From G963677325 sp963810555 (GTDB lineage: Bacteria > Bacteroidota > Bacteroidia > Bacteroidales > Prolixibacteraceae), in the NCBI GenBank assembly GCA_963810555.1, contig CAWENX010000022.1, forward strand, positions 72,337-136,336: DNA of 64,000 bases, written 5' to 3'. Below, piece after piece: positions 25,337 to 34,520 of the stretch. Under the pieces are notes generated by a model. The model did not search any database and had not been told where the DNA came from. It worked only from the letters and a program-made list of their open reading frames with translations. A program made the position numbers and the translations under genes. Positions within the stretch are counted from its first letter, which is position 1; each line of letters starts with the position of its first letter.

Positions 25337-26914
25337 ATGAAGAAATTCTTACTCCTTTTTATCCTTTTTAGTGGACTGGCAAAATCAGGAATCGGTATTA
25401 ATTATTACATATCACCCAATGGATCAGACACAAATAACGGTCTGTCGCCTGCTGCTTCTTTTAAAACAATTTCTGCAGCGACAATTAAAGCCGTCGCAGG
25501 AGATACTGTTTTTATTTCCGGAGGAACCTATACTGAGAGAGTCACTCCGAATTCTTCGGGCACATCCAATGTTCCGATAGTTTTCAAGAAATATAAAAAC
25601 ACAGGTAATGTTATTTTAACCACTCCTCAGCCTGATATTGCCAATGAACCCCAATTATATGCCTTCATCCTGACCGGCAGGGAATATATAGTTATCGATG
25701 GGATAGATTTCAAGGACTGTAATGGCTGGATTTATATGGATAAAGCCAACCATAACACCGTCAGGAACTGCTCCTTTAATGGTTCAAGGGTTTATTCATC
25801 ATTGAAAATCAATAACGGGAGCTGGAATAAAATCATCAACTGTAAATTCATCAAGGCGGTCGATATTACCTGGAAAGGTTGGGAACCGGCGAGAGGGGCT
25901 GATTTTATTACCATCTGGCGCGACAGTCACTACAACATTATTGAAGGCTGCCACTTTGGGCATATTCCGCATGACTGCATCGGAATTCACGGAAGAGAAC
26001 CTTCTCTAACAGCGACTCACAATATTATCCGAAACTGTGTATTCGATAATCCCACCTGGAAAGCAATCGGATTGCATAAAACAGAATACACTCTCGTAGA
26101 GAATAATGTCTGCTTCGGCGATGCAGCCAACTTTATTCAGTTTGAGTCCCAAAAAGTAATCATGAGAAGGAATCTTTTTTACAGGTATCATGACACTACA
26201 AAAGGATTGCCTGAGATTGGATTCAGGGGTGTAATGCGTATTCAGTCTGTTAAAGACGAATATTCGTGTCCCAATCTTGCTCAGCACAACAGGATTTACA
26301 ACAACCTCTTTTATGGCAATGAAAGAACAATCACCAATTTCAGCATAAAACTTCCTGTGTTCGATAATATTTTTAAGAACAATATCTTTTACAAAAATCA
26401 GCAGACGGTTTTAATCTCAAATGCAGACTATAGAGGAGAAAGCAGAAATCTCTTTTTCAATAATATTTTAATTGGCACAAAGGCAGGAGAACAGCTGATC
26501 GTGCTTCAGAATGATAAATTCTCACTTAAAGAGGCAGAGAGGGATCTGCCTGATCTCTACTCGAAAAATATGGAAACAGATCCCAAATTCATTGACGAGA
26601 AAACTGACAACTTCCATCTTTCAAAAGGATCACCCTGCATTGATAAAGGAGAAGCACTGACGAAAGCTGTCGGAAGCGGCAAAGGGGATGTGCTGACGGT
26701 TGCTGATCCTCTTTATTTCTGCGACGGATTCGGATTAATAGAGGGAGACACAATCAGGATAGGGAAAAACCCACCTTTAAGTATTCAAAAAATAGATTAC
26801 AACTCAGGAAAGATCACTCTTTCCGGAACAGCAAAATGGAAAGACGGAGATCCTGTGAATCTTGACTTTAAGGGATCCGGTCCTGATATAGGACCTTTTG
26901 AATACGGGAAATAA
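25337..26914 (+). CDS. Secreted right-handed beta-helix protein, lyase- or hydrolase-like
   Basis: A 525-residue protein with a signal peptide (to about residue 20), then YYISPNGSDTNNGLSPAASF, the typical opening of parallel beta-helix carbohydrate-active enzymes. Repeated short strands with Asn, Cys and Gly turns (NTVRNCSFNGSRVYSSLKI, NIIRNCVFDN, NRIYNNLFYGN) span about 90-420. The C-terminus has a SPCIDKGEAL motif and GPDIGPFEYG, the anchor-type ending seen in such proteins. I cannot tell whether it is a polysaccharide lyase, a glycosidase or a binding protein. Its place after GH105, which acts on lyase products, favours a lyase or pectin-related role (inference). Confidence 0.75.
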   Translation: MKKFLLLFILFSGLAKSGIGINYYISPNGSDTNNGLSPAASFKTISAATIKAVAGDTVFISGGTYTERVTPNSSGTSNVPIVFKKYKNTGNVILTTPQPDIANEPQLYAFILTGREYIVIDGIDFKDCNGWIYMDKANHNTVRNCSFNGSRVYSSLKINNGSWNKIINCKFIKAVDITWKGWEPARGADFITIWRDSHYNIIEGCHFGHIPHDCIGIHGREPSLTATHNIIRNCVFDNPTWKAIGLHKTEYTLVENNVCFGDAANFIQFESQKVIMRRNLFYRYHDTTKGLPEIGFRGVMRIQSVKDEYSCPNLAQHNRIYNNLFYGNERTITNFSIKLPVFDNIFKNNIFYKNQQTVLISNADYRGESRNLFFNNILIGTKAGEQLIVLQNDKFSLKEAERDLPDLYSKNMETDPKFIDEKTDNFHLSKGSPCIDKGEALTKAVGSGKGDVLTVADPLYFCDGFGLIEGDTIRIGKNPPLSIQKIDYNSGKITLSGTAKWKDGDPVNLDFKGSGPDIGPFEYGK

Positions 26915-26979
26915 TCTTTTTTTGCTTCCTGATAATTTATTTACCGTACAATATTATATTTCTGAACCATCGGAATAAA

Positions 26980-27090
26980 TTAACCGCAAATGGGCACCGA
27001 GTTTTTGCGCAATGTTCGCAAAGAATTCTGTGAATTTGGGATTATTTATCTTAGCGAACTTTATGCCTGCTTTGTGAACTTTGCGGTTAA
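26980..27090. repeat. TTAACCGCAAA inverted repeat
   Basis: TTAACCGCAAA (26980-26990) and TTTGCGGTTAA (27080-27090) bound a 111-bp stretch with further imperfectly paired words such as GTTCGCAAAG and TTAGCGAAC. It lies between the convergent beta-helix and WbsX-like genes and may act as a two-way terminator or be a mobile palindrome. Confidence 0.65.
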
Positions 27091-27116
27091 ATTTAAAGTA
27101 GTTTATTGATTGATAT

Positions 27117-28373
27117 CTATCTCGTTATGTACTTATCATAGGTTCCGTCCATCACTTTTTTTACTGCTTCAAGGTACCCGTATCCCCATTGCATGTCAGG
27201 TTCGAGGTAACTGCCTTCGACCCATTCGTTCCAGGCATTGACGATGATCAGTTTCGGCTGATTGGGATGATTTCTCAGAAATTCCTTTGCCCTTATCATA
27301 TAGGCGGCGAAACTGTCAGGAGTTTTATTGTAGTGGACGACCTGATCTTTTCCAAATTGCGGATATCTGGGTGTATTGTCCCAGCCCACTGAAACCGTTG
27401 GGATATAAGGAATTGATAATAACGAGGCCCATTTATCCTGCACACTCATCGCCTTTTCAGCCCATTTGATATAATCCTCATTAATCCCTGATCCTGTCCA
27501 GTTGTAAGTAGTGATGCTGTTAATGCCCAGGTAGGAAACAAGCTCATTGATACTTTTCCCTTCGGACATTTTTTCATTGAGTAAAAAAGGATTCCCGTTT
27601 TGCCCCCAGCCTACAAATTGAAGGTGTACTCCCGGAAAGCCTGCTTTTTTGGCTTCCTGGCGAAAATAATCGAGCGCCTTTTTCGTTCCTTCCAGTCCGT
27701 TAAAGCTTTTAATAAGATCACCGATACTGAAGATGGAGTATACCGGTTCGTTGTTGATCTTATAATAGTTCGGCTTTTTAAAATAGTAATTTACCGCCCT
27801 GTCAACCACAACCTTATAGTTTTCCCAGTCCACGGCGCCTTTCCAGATCAGTGAATCGGTTTTGTAACGGAAATGGTTCCACATATTGCCGGGAACATTA
27901 TGGTTCGCCCACATGAGATAAAACTTCATCCTTCCGTTATTTTTAGCTCCGAGAAATCCCTTATCAAGCGTTTCTTCCAGGAATGGCTTTCCGTCGTACC
28001 TGTACCAGTCGAAAATAAATACATTCACGCCGTGATCCGCTGCTGCATTGATCATCTTCTCCATTACACGCGGATCGTTGTCCATTTCATAACCCCACAG
28101 GGGAACTTTTGGCTGGTAATGTCCTTCAAATTTGGGTTCGCCCTTTTTGATTATTTCCCATTCGCCAATGCCTTCGCTCCATAGTTTTTCACGGCTCATT
28201 GGCTCATCGTGGCAGGAGGGCCATATATAGGCGGCGACGGAAATGGGTTGATCTGCATTTGTTTTGCCGGCTGTTTGTGCGAAGGATTTAAATCCGCTGA
28301 TAGGCACTACACCAAACAGGAACAATAATGTTATGACGGGAGTTTTTAATTTGGATTGATATGATTTCATCAT
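27117..28373 (-). CDS. WbsX/GH99-like glycosidase family protein
   Basis: A 418-residue exported protein (signal peptide ending near SFAQTAG). VAAYIWPSCHDEPM at the start, HGVNVFIFDWYRYDGKPFLEE with Trp-Tyr near the barrel core, and IVNAWNEWVEGSYLEPDMQWGYG at the end are hallmarks of the WbsX family, which has a GH99-like TIM barrel. Such proteins occur in polysaccharide synthesis and degradation loci; GH99 enzymes are endo-acting on mannose linkages (family knowledge), but the substrate here is unknown. A promoter-like TTG-N19-TATCTTTA lies just upstream, and a half copy of the 117-bp palindrome lies further upstream. Confidence 0.82.
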   Translation of the reverse strand: MMKSYQSKLKTPVITLLFLFGVVPISGFKSFAQTAGKTNADQPISVAAYIWPSCHDEPMSREKLWSEGIGEWEIIKKGEPKFEGHYQPKVPLWGYEMDNDPRVMEKMINAAADHGVNVFIFDWYRYDGKPFLEETLDKGFLGAKNNGRMKFYLMWANHNVPGNMWNHFRYKTDSLIWKGAVDWENYKVVVDRAVNYYFKKPNYYKINNEPVYSIFSIGDLIKSFNGLEGTKKALDYFRQEAKKAGFPGVHLQFVGWGQNGNPFLLNEKMSEGKSINELVSYLGINSITTYNWTGSGINEDYIKWAEKAMSVQDKWASLLSIPYIPTVSVGWDNTPRYPQFGKDQVVHYNKTPDSFAAYMIRAKEFLRNHPNQPKLIIVNAWNEWVEGSYLEPDMQWGYGYLEAVKKVMDGTYDKYITR

Positions 28374-28402
28374 TGATTAATTTAGAAAAGTTTATACCGA
28401 TT

Positions 28403-28432
28403 TAAAGATACAATAATAGGGAGAATTATCAA
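28403..28432 (-). promoter_or_regulatory. Putative promoter of the WbsX-like gene
   Basis: On the minus strand, TTG (28430-28432) and TATCTTTA (28403-28410) are 19 bases apart, close to the Bacteroidota -33/-7 pattern TTTG-N19-21-TAnnTTTG, with one mismatch at the last base of the -7 box. It would start transcription about 23 bases before the start codon at 28373. Confidence 0.45.
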
Positions 28433-28512
28433 GATTCTGATTCCTTCTAAAATTAAGGCTCAAAAATGACAGATTCAATGTTTAACAAAAGAAACATTAC
28501 GAAGAAATGTAT

Positions 28513-28568
28513 ATTGAATCGAATACGAACCAATCACGAACCAATCACGAAGGAATTATAGGCCTGGT
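28513..28568. repeat. Half copy of the 117-bp palindrome (P5 candidate)
   Basis: ATTGAA, TACGAA, CACGAA and CACGAA stand at 28513, 28524, 28535 and 28546, all 11 bp apart. Eleven bases beyond the last one comes GCCTGGT, which keeps TGGT of the AGATGGT flank. This matches the right half of P1-P3. The left half is largely decayed: GATTCAAT at 28472 can still pair with ATTGAATC. Confidence 0.5.
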
Positions 28569-28597
28569 ATTTTGAATTTATCGTTAAACAGAAGATT

Positions 28598-30371
28598 TTA
28601 CCAGACTCTTGAAGATTCTGTCAATGGATCATTTTTATCCTTCAGAAGGTAAATGCTGATGGTATTCCGATCCTTGCCGCGTTTGACGATAAGCCTTTGT
28701 TTGCCGATCTGATAACTTATATCATCGGGTTTGCCGAGAAAGGGCAATACTGCTGATTTTACCTCATCCGAAAGGAAGTCTTTAACGAATAACCATTGCC
28801 CCTTACCGTCTGAAACCGTTCCCTTCTTTCCTTTAAACTCCCCAGGCGCCAATGAATCAAGGCTTACGCATAATCCGCCTTTGCGCACAAATGATTGCAC
28901 TGCTTTTAGGGTCTGAGGGCTGATCATCACTCCGGTCAGAAAAACAAGTTTCAATCCATCCAGTTCTTTTTCACCTGCAAGGTGGTCATAAACTACCACA
29001 CCGTTTAACGGCCAGAAGAATTCGTGGGGAATTTGCCTGTAACCCATGCTATTGTAATTGATGGATTCAATACTGGACTGTCCGTGTGTTAAGAGGTTCC
29101 ATATTTTAAACCAGGCTTCTGTTGCAGGCGTCGTATGCAGGTTCTCAGCGCCATAGAGATTATCAGTAAACCGTGATTTCTTCTGTCCCCAATCCGAATC
29201 ATCGAAGCGCAGGATAGCTACTTCGGGACGGATATCTTTGAAGGTATAGGGTCTGGGATGTGCAGGAACATACTCTTTTACAAACCACTTGGTAAATCTT
29301 ACCGTATTCCGTAAGCTCGTATTTCGTCTGCCCGTTTTCAGTTTTCCTTTCCATCAGGCCGCGGGTATTTTCCACAAAAATCCTGACAGCCCCGATCCAA
29401 TAGGCATAAAGCAGCGAAGCCCTCAATTCTTCAGGTGGATGGCCCGGGAAATGATCGCCCTTATCCCAATCGGGGCCTCCGAATCCCCATAAATCGGGAG
29501 TGGCGCAGAACTGAGTTCCCCATTCTTTTGCAGCCCCTATGGCGATCGCGGCACAGATCGGGTCGAGACTCTCCTTCAGAAATTTAGGAGCGATATCGAA
29601 ACCCGCCCTTGCGAATAAAGAGAACATCGCTGGAAAAACATCCTCCATCATGGGAACTACCCCGTGCCGGCGATAATTCTCCGCTACTGCCTTGGCGCTG
29701 TGATAGGAGGCTTCATAAGCCTCCTCAAGAGTCATCCCGTCGGCGGCCGCAAAATAGGGATAGACTTTAGGAGAACTTTTATCGTTGTCGCCCCCGTTTG
29801 TATTCGCAAAACGGCGCATCTGCCCATGTTCCGGTTCATCGTATAAAACACCAAGGAACTGTTTGTTTTCCGTGGCCTCGTCCAGCGCCTTTCCGGTAAG
29901 GTCCCAACGGTGCGTTTTATCAGGATGAGCCATAATATCGTTTCCTTTTTCGTCAAGAAAGTCCCCATCCTTTGAATAGTTGGTTACCTCCTGGTTAACG
30001 AAATAGCTCATATTGTAGTTCTTACAGGCCTGAGCGAGGTCGTTGAAATCCTTTGCCGAGGCAACCCAACCGTAGCTTTTACGGTCAGGTCCATAGTTTT
30101 CAGGAATAAAGTGGCATACTACAAAATCAGCGCCAAGGTCATTACGGGTCGCTTTCAGTAATTCATCAAGGGCTGCAGCGTCACGAGGTATTCCAGCCTC
30201 AATTCCGAATTGGCAGGAGTTTTTGGATATCTTGTCTGATGAATCAGGATCGGATGCAAAAACCCGTGGAACTAAATTGAAGCTGCCTCCAATTGAAGAA
30301 AGCATTGTGGCGCCGGCAATCCCTTTTGATGTCTTAATTATGAACCTGCGGCGGTTGAAATTATTTTTCAT
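28598..30371 (-). pseudogene. Tat-exported putative glycosidase of unrecognised family, frameshifted
   Basis: Two minus-strand frames join into one protein of about 590 residues. The first (30371 to about 29300) starts at MKNNFNRRR with a Tat motif RRRFIIKTSKG; the open frame begins seven codons earlier, but a likely -7 box TATCTTTG at 30395-30402 makes that start improbable. It continues with FVVCHFIPENYG, QFLGVLYDEPEHGQ and LLYAYWIGAVRIFVEN, suggestive of a TIM-barrel hydrolase. After EYGK the frame is lost; the next frame goes on with RFTKWFVKEYVPAHPRPYTF and DIRPEVAILRFDD and ends at 28598 with a C-terminal domain resembling a glutamine amidotransferase-like fold (QTLKAVQSFVRKGGLCVSLD). 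I do not recognise the family. One base lost or gained near 29300 explains the break. Confidence 0.65.
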
Positions 30372-30394
30372 ATCTTTTTTATGAATGATCAATT

Positions 30395-30402
30395 CAAAGA
30401 TA
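30395..30402 (-). promoter_or_regulatory. Putative -7 box of the Tat enzyme gene
   Basis: TATCTTTG on the minus strand matches TAnnTTTG exactly, 24 bases upstream of the ATG at 30371. No clear -33 box was seen. Confidence 0.4.
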
Positions 30403-30561
30403 TTGAATTATCGGAATTGAAATTCAGAATTTTGTGTCTTAACCACAATCTGATTAATATCAACAGAATTTTTGTATTTTTATTCTTAATAATTATTTCT
30501 CAATCAGATAATTTCTGAGCTATGAAATAATTAATTCAATAATCATATAAGTCAATGATTT

Positions 30562-31989
30562 ATGAAAAATAATCTTAGTTTTCTATTCCTTATTCTACTG
30601 ACAGGAATTCTGCCGATTCAGGTTGTATCCCAGGTTGTATTTCCGGTAAAAACAAGCGCAAATGGACATTACCTTATTGATAATAAAGGTATTCCGTTCC
30701 CTATTCTCGGACGGACTTCATGGTGTGTAATCTCGCAGCCTGTCAAGGATTATAAGGCCTACCTTGAAAATACCCTATCGCATGGGTTCAATGCCATGGA
30801 AATGGCTATGATCTGCCACTGGCCCCAAAGCAATTATCCTCCGCATAACGGACGGGGAGATCTACCTTTTCTGAAACGTTTGGATGGTTCGACATGGAAT
30901 GGTTACCTGGTCTATGAAAATAAGGAAAAAGAAGCTCCTGATCTGACGACTCCCGATGAAAAATATTGGGAGTTTGCGGACAACTTTCTGAATTACTGTG
31001 AATCAAAAGGTATCCTGGTTTTTATGTTTCCTGCCTATTTGGGATATCCCGGAACCAAAGAGGGATGGATGACGGAACTTCTTGCTAATGGTCCTGAGAG
31101 AACGAAGGCTTACGGAGAGTGGATTGCCAACCGTTATAAAAATCAGAAGAACCTGGTATGGATGCTGATCGGTGATGTAGGTGAATTCAAACCGGAAGAG
31201 AAAATTGTCGAGAGTGCCCTGATCAGCGGGCTTAAGAGCGTAAAAGGCCAGCAATCCGTTCATTATTCTTCTGAACCGGGAGGCGGAACAAACAGCGCCG
31301 ATCAGAAAGATTTTGGCGATCAGGTGAACCTCAACGGCGTTTATACGTGGGGAACAGTTCCTGTTCAAAAGCTTGGCCGTCAGGCTTATACACGTCAGCC
31401 GGTTTTGCCTGCCTTCCTGCTCGAAGAGCCCTACGATGAGGAAGGTCCCGACGGCAACAGGTTTAATCCCCATGCCATTCAACCTGTCAGGCGCTTCCAG
31501 TGGTGGGGATGGCTGACTTCAATTGGTGGTTATATGGCAGGAAACGGCTACATCTGGCCCTTTATTGATCAGTGGTGGCAAAGGCATCTGAATACTCCTG
31601 CGACACTTGATAATGAAAGGCTTAATGCATTCGTCCGATCCATAAAATGGTGGGATCTTGTCCCTTCGGGATTAAGTGGTATGAAGTCCCTGATCCTCTC
31701 AGGAGGAAGCACCGATGATAAGAGTGATTTTGTTGCTGCTTCTGCAAATAAGGATGGAAGTCTTTTGATTGCTTACATTCCGCCTGACCATTCAGGAAGT
31801 ATAACTGTAGACCTTACCGTTTTAAAGAAAAAGGTCAATGCATGGTGGTTTGATCCAACAAACGGAAAATCATTTGAGATAAACGGATTCCCTGTCACTG
31901 GTGAAAAAAGCCACCGGTTTGATCCTCCCGTTAAAAACAGCAGCGGACAAAATGATTGGGCACTAAAGCTTGTGGCTTCGGATATGTAA
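30562..31989 (+). CDS. GH140-like (DUF4038) apiosidase family protein
   Basis: A 475-residue secreted protein with a signal peptide to about residue 24. FPVKTSANGHYLIDNKGIPF and ILGRTSWCVIS open a DUF4038-type TIM barrel; ANRYKNQKNLVWMLIGDVGE carries the conserved barrel strand with the candidate acid residue, and FLLEEPYDEE the second acidic cluster. The last 90 residues form a small beta-domain (LLIAYIPPDHSGSITVDLTV) as in GH140 proteins. GH140 enzymes release apiose-linked chains from rhamnogalacturonan II (family knowledge), so this gene points to pectin side-chain use. It is transcribed away from the Tat enzyme gene upstream. Confidence 0.8.
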   Translation: MKNNLSFLFLILLTGILPIQVVSQVVFPVKTSANGHYLIDNKGIPFPILGRTSWCVISQPVKDYKAYLENTLSHGFNAMEMAMICHWPQSNYPPHNGRGDLPFLKRLDGSTWNGYLVYENKEKEAPDLTTPDEKYWEFADNFLNYCESKGILVFMFPAYLGYPGTKEGWMTELLANGPERTKAYGEWIANRYKNQKNLVWMLIGDVGEFKPEEKIVESALISGLKSVKGQQSVHYSSEPGGGTNSADQKDFGDQVNLNGVYTWGTVPVQKLGRQAYTRQPVLPAFLLEEPYDEEGPDGNRFNPHAIQPVRRFQWWGWLTSIGGYMAGNGYIWPFIDQWWQRHLNTPATLDNERLNAFVRSIKWWDLVPSGLSGMKSLILSGGSTDDKSDFVAASANKDGSLLIAYIPPDHSGSITVDLTVLKKKVNAWWFDPTNGKSFEINGFPVTGEKSHRFDPPVKNSSGQNDWALKLVASDM

Positions 31990-32027
31990 TACTTTTAAAA
32001 ATCAGCTTATTCCGTTTATTCCTATTC

Positions 32028-33512
32028 TCAAACTACCTCTGCCTTAAAATTATATAATTGACAAAAATCCATCAATTCCTTTTTGAATTCCCCGTAAAAG
32101 AAAAGCTGATGAAACCCCGGAAAGGTAAGCACATTACGATTGCCGTCCATTTTCACTTTCACCGAAACGACACATCCCCCTGAAGGCGGAACACTCATAT
32201 TCTTTACCACCGTGCCGGTTGAAATAAGAAATTTTGACAAACAGGATTCGCCCGGATCGGCTGGCATGATATCAAGGCAGGTGATCCTCTGTCCTTCCCG
32301 CCAGTGAGTCCTGGGAACTGCATCACGGTTGCCATGATGATGGACAAGATCGAACGGTTCGGGATGATTGCCGAATCCGTTAAGCCTGGTAGGACTGGAA
32401 CAATGAGCCCCTATAATTGTATCGTCAAAAGTATCAGCCACCGGATCCACCTGAAAGCCGGGCCTGCCAAAAAGATAGTGAACGACAACATGGGTTGCGA
32501 TAGCGCCGGTATCGGCCTCGCAGGCTGCCGGAATATTATCGTCATTCATTCTTGACCATGCAATGCAAGGCAGGCTCACTTCTGTTTGTCCCAGCGCGCC
32601 AAGACAATCCATCGAAATGGCATCGGCTTTTTCCTTTTCAAGAAACCGGCCTGCCACCCAGTAACTCTTGATCCCGTTGATGACATCCTGCCTTGTTGCC
32701 TTGATCAGCTTGCCGGCCTTGTGGATATAATCATCTGCCATGGCCTCGATCTCCTTTGTAACAGGTAAGGCTCTGTATTCTTCGAGAAACGTTTGCGCAG
32801 GCACGTACTGAAGGGTAATTCCCGTATCGGCAAGTGATCTTTCCATACGTTTATCACCTTTAATCACAACACACCGCGCCTTTTTTATCCTCGCTCCCGC
32901 CTCCAGCATCTTCATTCCAAAAGCAGCCTGGCTGAACTCATTGGTGGCATAAATAACACATCCCGGCTTTTCAGCCAATTCTGCTGTATTGGATGTAAAC
33001 GATGTTCCGAGAGGTGAAAACAGGATCATGGGAATACCGGCCCCTGCGACTTTTTTTGCAGTCTGCCAGGCAAAGGTTTGTTTGTCAAGCATAACCAGCA
33101 TTAATCCGTCAGCGCCTGCCTGTTTTGCCTCACCGATCCAGTTATCGGCATCTTCAGGAGTGTAAAGCGGAACCGGCTTCAGATTAAAACGTATCTTCAG
33201 CTTTGCAGATGTTTCATTCAACTGCTCTGTATACTTATTCAGTGCCGCTTCACCATCATAAACCGCTCCCGGCCAAAGCATCCCGTAATCTTCTTTACGC
33301 CGGACAAAAGCCGCTTTAATAAGCGGTTTGTAATCAGATGCCGGTCCGCAGGCCTTGATCAGAGGAACAGCTCCCTTTAATTCTGATGCGAACAGGTCCA
33401 TTTCGCTTAAAGACATTGCGCCCAAGGCGGATACGGATGTATTCCTTACAAAATGACGTCTTGTCAAATGATTTTCTCCCGAACAGTGTGCGGGACATTT
33501 TCCTTTTTCCAT
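32028..33512 (-). CDS. Tat-exported sugar-isomerase-like protein (L-fucose/L-arabinose isomerase fold)
   Basis: A 494-residue protein with a Tat motif (TRRHFVRNTSVSALGAMS). The body resembles the L-fucose/L-arabinose isomerase fold: an N-terminal Rossmann-like half with GADGLMLVMLDKQTFAW and ATNEFSQAAFGMKMLEAG, and a C-terminal half with CEADTGAIATHVVVHYLFGR and GAHCSSPTRLNGFG. True isomerases are cytosolic, so an exported relative is unusual and may be a binding protein or have a different reaction (inference). It converges on the GH140-like gene, with 38 bases between stops. A promoter-like TTG-N20-TACTTTTA lies upstream. Confidence 0.65.
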   Translation of the reverse strand: MEKGKCPAHCSGENHLTRRHFVRNTSVSALGAMSLSEMDLFASELKGAVPLIKACGPASDYKPLIKAAFVRRKEDYGMLWPGAVYDGEAALNKYTEQLNETSAKLKIRFNLKPVPLYTPEDADNWIGEAKQAGADGLMLVMLDKQTFAWQTAKKVAGAGIPMILFSPLGTSFTSNTAELAEKPGCVIYATNEFSQAAFGMKMLEAGARIKKARCVVIKGDKRMERSLADTGITLQYVPAQTFLEEYRALPVTKEIEAMADDYIHKAGKLIKATRQDVINGIKSYWVAGRFLEKEKADAISMDCLGALGQTEVSLPCIAWSRMNDDNIPAACEADTGAIATHVVVHYLFGRPGFQVDPVADTFDDTIIGAHCSSPTRLNGFGNHPEPFDLVHHHGNRDAVPRTHWREGQRITCLDIMPADPGESCLSKFLISTGTVVKNMSVPPSGGCVVSVKVKMDGNRNVLTFPGFHQLFFYGEFKKELMDFCQLYNFKAEVV

Positions 33513-33569
33513 AACTTAGTTTATTAAACGCACCCGAAAAACCGGTTTCTCAGGCGCTTAGGTTTAGCA

Positions 33570-33600
33570 TAAAAGTATAAAAAATTGGCTGAATTATCAA
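33570..33600 (-). promoter_or_regulatory. Putative promoter of the sugar-isomerase-like gene
   Basis: On the minus strand TTG (33598-33600) and TACTTTTA (33570-33577) are separated by 20 bases, close to the Bacteroidota -33/-7 consensus with one mismatch in the -7 box. The start codon follows about 57 bases downstream. Confidence 0.4.
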
Positions 33601-33657
33601 GTTCGCGCAGTTTTAGAATATTGTAATTGATAATTCCTATTTTTTGTATATTTGAAT

Positions 33658-33975
33658 ATGATTAAAAACAAGAAAATATTACTAAAAATCAAACAGTTGG
33701 TTAATCAGGCAGAACCAACTGCAACTGTTATTTTGTATGGTTCACAGGCAAGAGGACAGAGTAATAAACAATCTGATATTGATATTCTCATCCTTGTTGA
33801 TCAGGATAAAATTACCTATACGGAAGAACAAAGAATAAAATATCCTTTATATGATCTGGAATTTGAAACCGGCAAAGTAATCAGTCCTGTTATTTTCAGC
33901 CGTAAAGATTGGGAAACACGGCATAATATTACACCATTCTACAAGAATATTAAAAAAGAAGGTGTTTTTTTATGA
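33658..33975 (+). CDS. MNT-type nucleotidyltransferase antitoxin
   Basis: A 105-residue minimal nucleotidyltransferase. YGSQARGQ followed by SDIDILIL is the GSx(10)DxD signature with two metal-binding aspartates. It overlaps the downstream HEPN gene by four bases (ATGA). MNT/HEPN pairs are type VII toxin-antitoxin systems in which the nucleotidyltransferase can modify and silence the HEPN ribonuclease (family knowledge). The start is set at ATG 33658 rather than an in-frame TTG two codons earlier. A TATATTTG box ends only three bases before the ATG, so the mRNA may be leaderless or another promoter is used. Confidence 0.85.
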   Translation: MIKNKKILLKIKQLVNQAEPTATVILYGSQARGQSNKQSDIDILILVDQDKITYTEEQRIKYPLYDLEFETGKVISPVIFSRKDWETRHNITPFYKNIKKEGVFL

Positions 33976-34370
33976 AAGAAGGAACAAGTGATTTAATAAA
34001 ATACAGGATAAGCCGTTCACTGGAAACACTGATTGAGGCTGAAACCATGATAAAGAACGGATTCTGGAATGCAGCGGTAAACAGGATTTACTATTCCTGC
34101 TATTATGTTGTAAGCGGCTTGTTGTTAAAAAAATCCATTGAAACAAATTCTCACAAAGGACTGAGACAGATGTTCGGTCTCCATTTTGTACAAACAGGGG
34201 CAGTGACCAAAGAAGACGGACGATTTTTCTCAGACCTTTATGACAGAAGGCAAACCGGTGATTATGAGGATTTTGTTTTATATGAAGAGGAAACTGTGCT
34301 CATTCTTTACGACCAGGCTAAAAATTTTATTAGCAGAATTGTTGAATTGTTATACAAAAATGATATATAG
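33972..34370 (+). CDS. HEPN-domain protein (MNT/HEPN toxin)
   Basis: A 132-residue helical protein with the HEPN features: LIKYRISRSLETLIEAETMI, then AAVNRIYYSCYYVVSGLLLK and SHKGLRQMFGLHFV. RIYYSCYY and the later His form the region of the HEPN active or nucleotide-binding site, although the exact Rx4-6H motif of RNase-active HEPN toxins is not clear-cut here. It overlaps the MNT gene upstream, so the pair is translated together. This is the only one of three toxin-antitoxin cassettes in the island with an apparently intact toxin. Confidence 0.82.
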   Translation: MKEGTSDLIKYRISRSLETLIEAETMIKNGFWNAAVNRIYYSCYYVVSGLLLKKSIETNSHKGLRQMFGLHFVQTGAVTKEDGRFFSDLYDRRQTGDYEDFVLYEEETVLILYDQAKNFISRIVELLYKNDI

Positions 34371-34520
34371 AAAAACTCTGAACTCTCTGGCCCCTTATAG
34401 TGGAAATTTTGATTATTTGCCAAGGTATTAAATAATATTGTTTACATTTACTATGAAATTGTTTTAATATTCTGGCTTCAAGGATATTCGGCACCTATTA
34501 AATACTAAACCTCTAAAGCG

